Assembly: GCA_020425835.1 (NCBI GenBank)
Contig: JAGQRC010000073.1
Coordinates: 2,106 to 9,899 of the forward strand
Source of the DNA: Planctomycetota bacterium
GTDB lineage: Bacteria > Planctomycetota > UBA8108 > UBA1146 > JAJFFE01
Length of the DNA: 7,794 bases
Direction: 5' to 3'
Shown: positions 6,786 to 7,794 of the stretch, one piece after another
Position numbering within the stretch: the stretch's first letter is position 1
Layout of the letters: every line of letters starts with the position of its first letter
The notes under the pieces: generated by a model
Seen by the model: only the letters and a program-made list of their open reading frames with translations
Databases searched by the model: none
Told to the model about the DNA's origin: nothing
Program-made: the position numbers and the translations under genes

Positions 6786-6791
6786 CTCCTT
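6786..6791 (-). promoter_or_regulatory. Ribosome binding site of the S41 protease gene
   Basis: On the minus strand AAGGAG lies 4 bases before the ATG at 6781-6779. It supports this start, which also yields an intact signal peptide. Confidence 0.6.
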
Positions 6792-6861
6792 GTTCGTCGG
6801 CACGTACGGGCCGGATGCGGCTCGGGTCGGCCGGGGCTCTCCGGAGGATAACCCCGAGTCC

Positions 6862-6890
6862 ATCATAACACAGTGACGAGATGAGCCACG
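6862..6890 (-). promoter_or_regulatory. Promoter candidate for the S41 protease gene
   Basis: On the minus strand TATGAT (complement of 6862-6867) matches five of six bases of the -10 consensus and sits in one of the few AT-rich patches of the region. The -35 position (about 6885-6890) has no good match. Transcription would start near 6855, giving a leader of about 75 bases. An 8-bp palindrome CTCCGGAG (6839-6846) lies just downstream of that start. Confidence 0.45.
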
Positions 6891-6917
6891 GCGTTGGGAC
6901 GGACGGGAGTCCAGCGG

Positions 6918-6946
6918 TTGCGGACGCTCCGGACCCCCGTTATCGT
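6918..6946 (+). promoter_or_regulatory. Promoter candidate for the ComM-family gene
   Basis: TTGCGG at 6918-6923 and TATCGT at 6941-6946 are separated by exactly 17 bases. The -10 matches four of six consensus positions and the -35 keeps TTG. Transcription would start near 6953, about 38 bases before the ATG at 6991. Confidence 0.4.
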
Positions 6947-6976
6947 CGCCGAGACCTGCCGGCGAAGCTCCACCCC

Positions 6977-6982
6977 GGGGAG
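6977..6982 (+). promoter_or_regulatory. Ribosome binding site deciding the ComM start at 6991
   Basis: GGGGAG lies 8 bases before the ATG at 6991. The protein read from this ATG begins exactly where the family's conserved N-terminus does (MFTRLVSADLFGID), which supports the start. Confidence 0.55.
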
Positions 6983-6990
6983 CTCTTGCC

Positions 6991-7794
6991 ATGTTCACCC
7001 GTCTCGTTTCGGCCGATCTCTTCGGCATCGATGGACGGACGGTCGAGGTCGAGGTCGACGTCCAGAAGTCCAAGCTCGGGAACTTCGTCATCAGTGGACT
7101 CCCGTCGAAGGGCATCCGCGAGAGCCGTGAGCGGATCCGGTCGGCGATCCTGAACTCCGGCCATCCCTATCCGGGGTCGCATCGCATCCTCGTCAATCTC
7201 GCTCCGGCCGCGTGGGAGAAGCGCGGCAGCGGACTCGATCTTCCGATCGCGCTGGGAATCCTCGTCGCTCAAGGGACCTTTCGTCCGGTTCTCGCGAAGG
7301 GTTGGGCGGCGCTCGGCGAGCTCACACCCGGTGGCGCGACACGAGCAGGGAGTGGGACTCTCGGTCTGGTCTCCGCGCTCCGCGATGCGGGGTACGACCG
7401 CGTCATCCTCCCGGCCGAGAACTGGGAGGAAGGGAGCGCGGTGCCCGGCGTCACCTGCATCGGGGTCACCTCGATCGATGATGCTCGACGGTACCTCGTC
7501 GGCGAGGAGCTCCCTCGCCCTCCGACGACCGCAGCACCGACCCGCGACCCCTCTTCGCGCACGCCACTCGACTTCTCGGAGGTGATCGGTCACGAGCGAC
7601 CGAAGCGTGCGATCGCCCTCGCCGTCGCCGGAGAGCACAATCTCCTGTTCGTCGGCTCGCCCGGAGCGGGAAAGAGCCTCCTCGCGCGCCGCATTCCCGG
7701 ACTGCTGCCCGACCCGACGGATGAGGAGATCTTGGAGATCACCAAGATCCACTCTGCGGCCGGCCTGAAGACCGTTCCGGGGCTGCTGCGTTGC
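6991..7794 (+). CDS. comM: ComM/YifB-family Mg-chelatase-like AAA+ ATPase, N-terminal part (3'-truncated)
   Basis: The frame is open from the ATG at 6991 to the window end: 268 codons with no stop, roughly half of a family member of usual length (about 500 residues). ComM is a cytoplasmic hexameric helicase that promotes branch migration of recombining DNA during natural transformation; in species not known to be transformable its role is less clear. Residues 1 to about 170 form the Lon-protease-like N-terminal domain (GLPSKGIRESRERIRSAI, then VNLAPAAWEKRGSGLDLPIA). A short Pro/Thr-rich linker follows, and the Mg-chelatase-type ATPase domain starts near 193 (DFSEVIGHERPKRAIALA). Walker A is G222-SPGAGK228-S229, followed by LLARRIPGLLP and the family's EEILEITKIHSAAG. 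Walker B and later motifs lie beyond the window. The family normally has LAPADLRKEGPAFDLP where this protein has AAWEKRGSGLDLP, a mild divergence. The family call is firm; the symbol rests on family membership only. Confidence 0.93.
   Translation, partial: MFTRLVSADLFGIDGRTVEVEVDVQKSKLGNFVISGLPSKGIRESRERIRSAILNSGHPYPGSHRILVNLAPAAWEKRGSGLDLPIALGILVAQGTFRPVLAKGWAALGELTPGGATRAGSGTLGLVSALRDAGYDRVILPAENWEEGSAVPGVTCIGVTSIDDARRYLVGEELPRPPTTAAPTRDPSSRTPLDFSEVIGHERPKRAIALAVAGEHNLLFVGSPGAGKSLLARRIPGLLPDPTDEEILEITKIHSAAGLKTVPGLLRC

Larger units (their letters stand above)
6782..6990. other. Divergent intergenic region between the S41 and ComM-family genes
   Basis: This 209-base gap holds the two ribosome binding sites and two outward-facing promoter candidates, whose -10 boxes are about 75 bases apart. 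No small gene or RNA is seen. TCCGGA occurs twice (6840-6845 and near 6928-6933), once inside the palindrome CTCCGGAG. Confidence 0.5.

Noticed and set aside
5864..6868. Open frame on the plus strand (334 codons) opposite the S41 N-terminal half
   Set aside because: Antisense to the HEAT-like region and signal peptide; Arg/Leu/Glu-rich chain with no domain.
6940..7752. Open frame on the minus strand (270 codons) opposite the ComM-family gene
   Set aside because: The plus-strand frame here reads as an unmistakable ComM protein with a Walker A motif; the antisense frame has no motif.

Overview
The window is a GC-rich stretch of bacterial chromosome with five protein-coding genes, two of them cut by the window edges. 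It holds three short intergenic regions, all under 300 bases. I see no rRNA, tRNA, CRISPR array, insertion sequence or phage module. The secreted processing protease suggests a Gram-negative-type envelope, but the phylum cannot be fixed from the sequence. Both carbamoyl-phosphate synthase subunits resemble, from memory, the form found in Bacteroidetes and in the eukaryotic CAD protein rather than the proteobacterial form. The HEAT-repeat S41 protease would suit an environmental lineage such as Planctomycetota, but that is a weak inference.

Layout. Positions 1-3580 (+) hold the 3' end of carA and the complete carB, overlapping by ATGA, so the two subunits are probably translationally coupled. 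Positions 3581-3819 hold a possible terminator and a weak promoter for the next gene. Positions 3820-4230 (+) encode a 136-residue protein with the zinc-site signature of M15/LAS-type peptidoglycan peptidases but no signal peptide. Positions 4231-4402, between convergent genes, hold a weak terminator, a 17-bp tandem repeat array and a nested hairpin. Positions 4403-6781 (-) encode a secreted 792-residue S41 C-terminal-processing protease with an N-terminal HEAT-like solenoid, a charged helix, a PDZ domain, the Ser/Lys catalytic core and a 130-residue tail. Positions 6782-6990 form a divergent promoter region. From 6991 (+) to the window end runs the first 268 codons of a ComM/YifB-family AAA+ ATPase, open at the right edge.

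How the genes relate. CarA and CarB form one enzyme that makes carbamoyl phosphate for pyrimidines and arginine. The M15-like protein and the S41 protease may both act on the envelope (peptidoglycan and its hydrolases), but they are convergent, so no shared operon is implied. ComM acts on recombining DNA and appears unrelated. Most of the window is ordinary housekeeping. The items most worth a second look are the HEAT-PDZ-S41 architecture, the CAD-like CarAB, the leaderless M15-like protein and the 17-bp array. I found no convincing evidence of a wholly new system.
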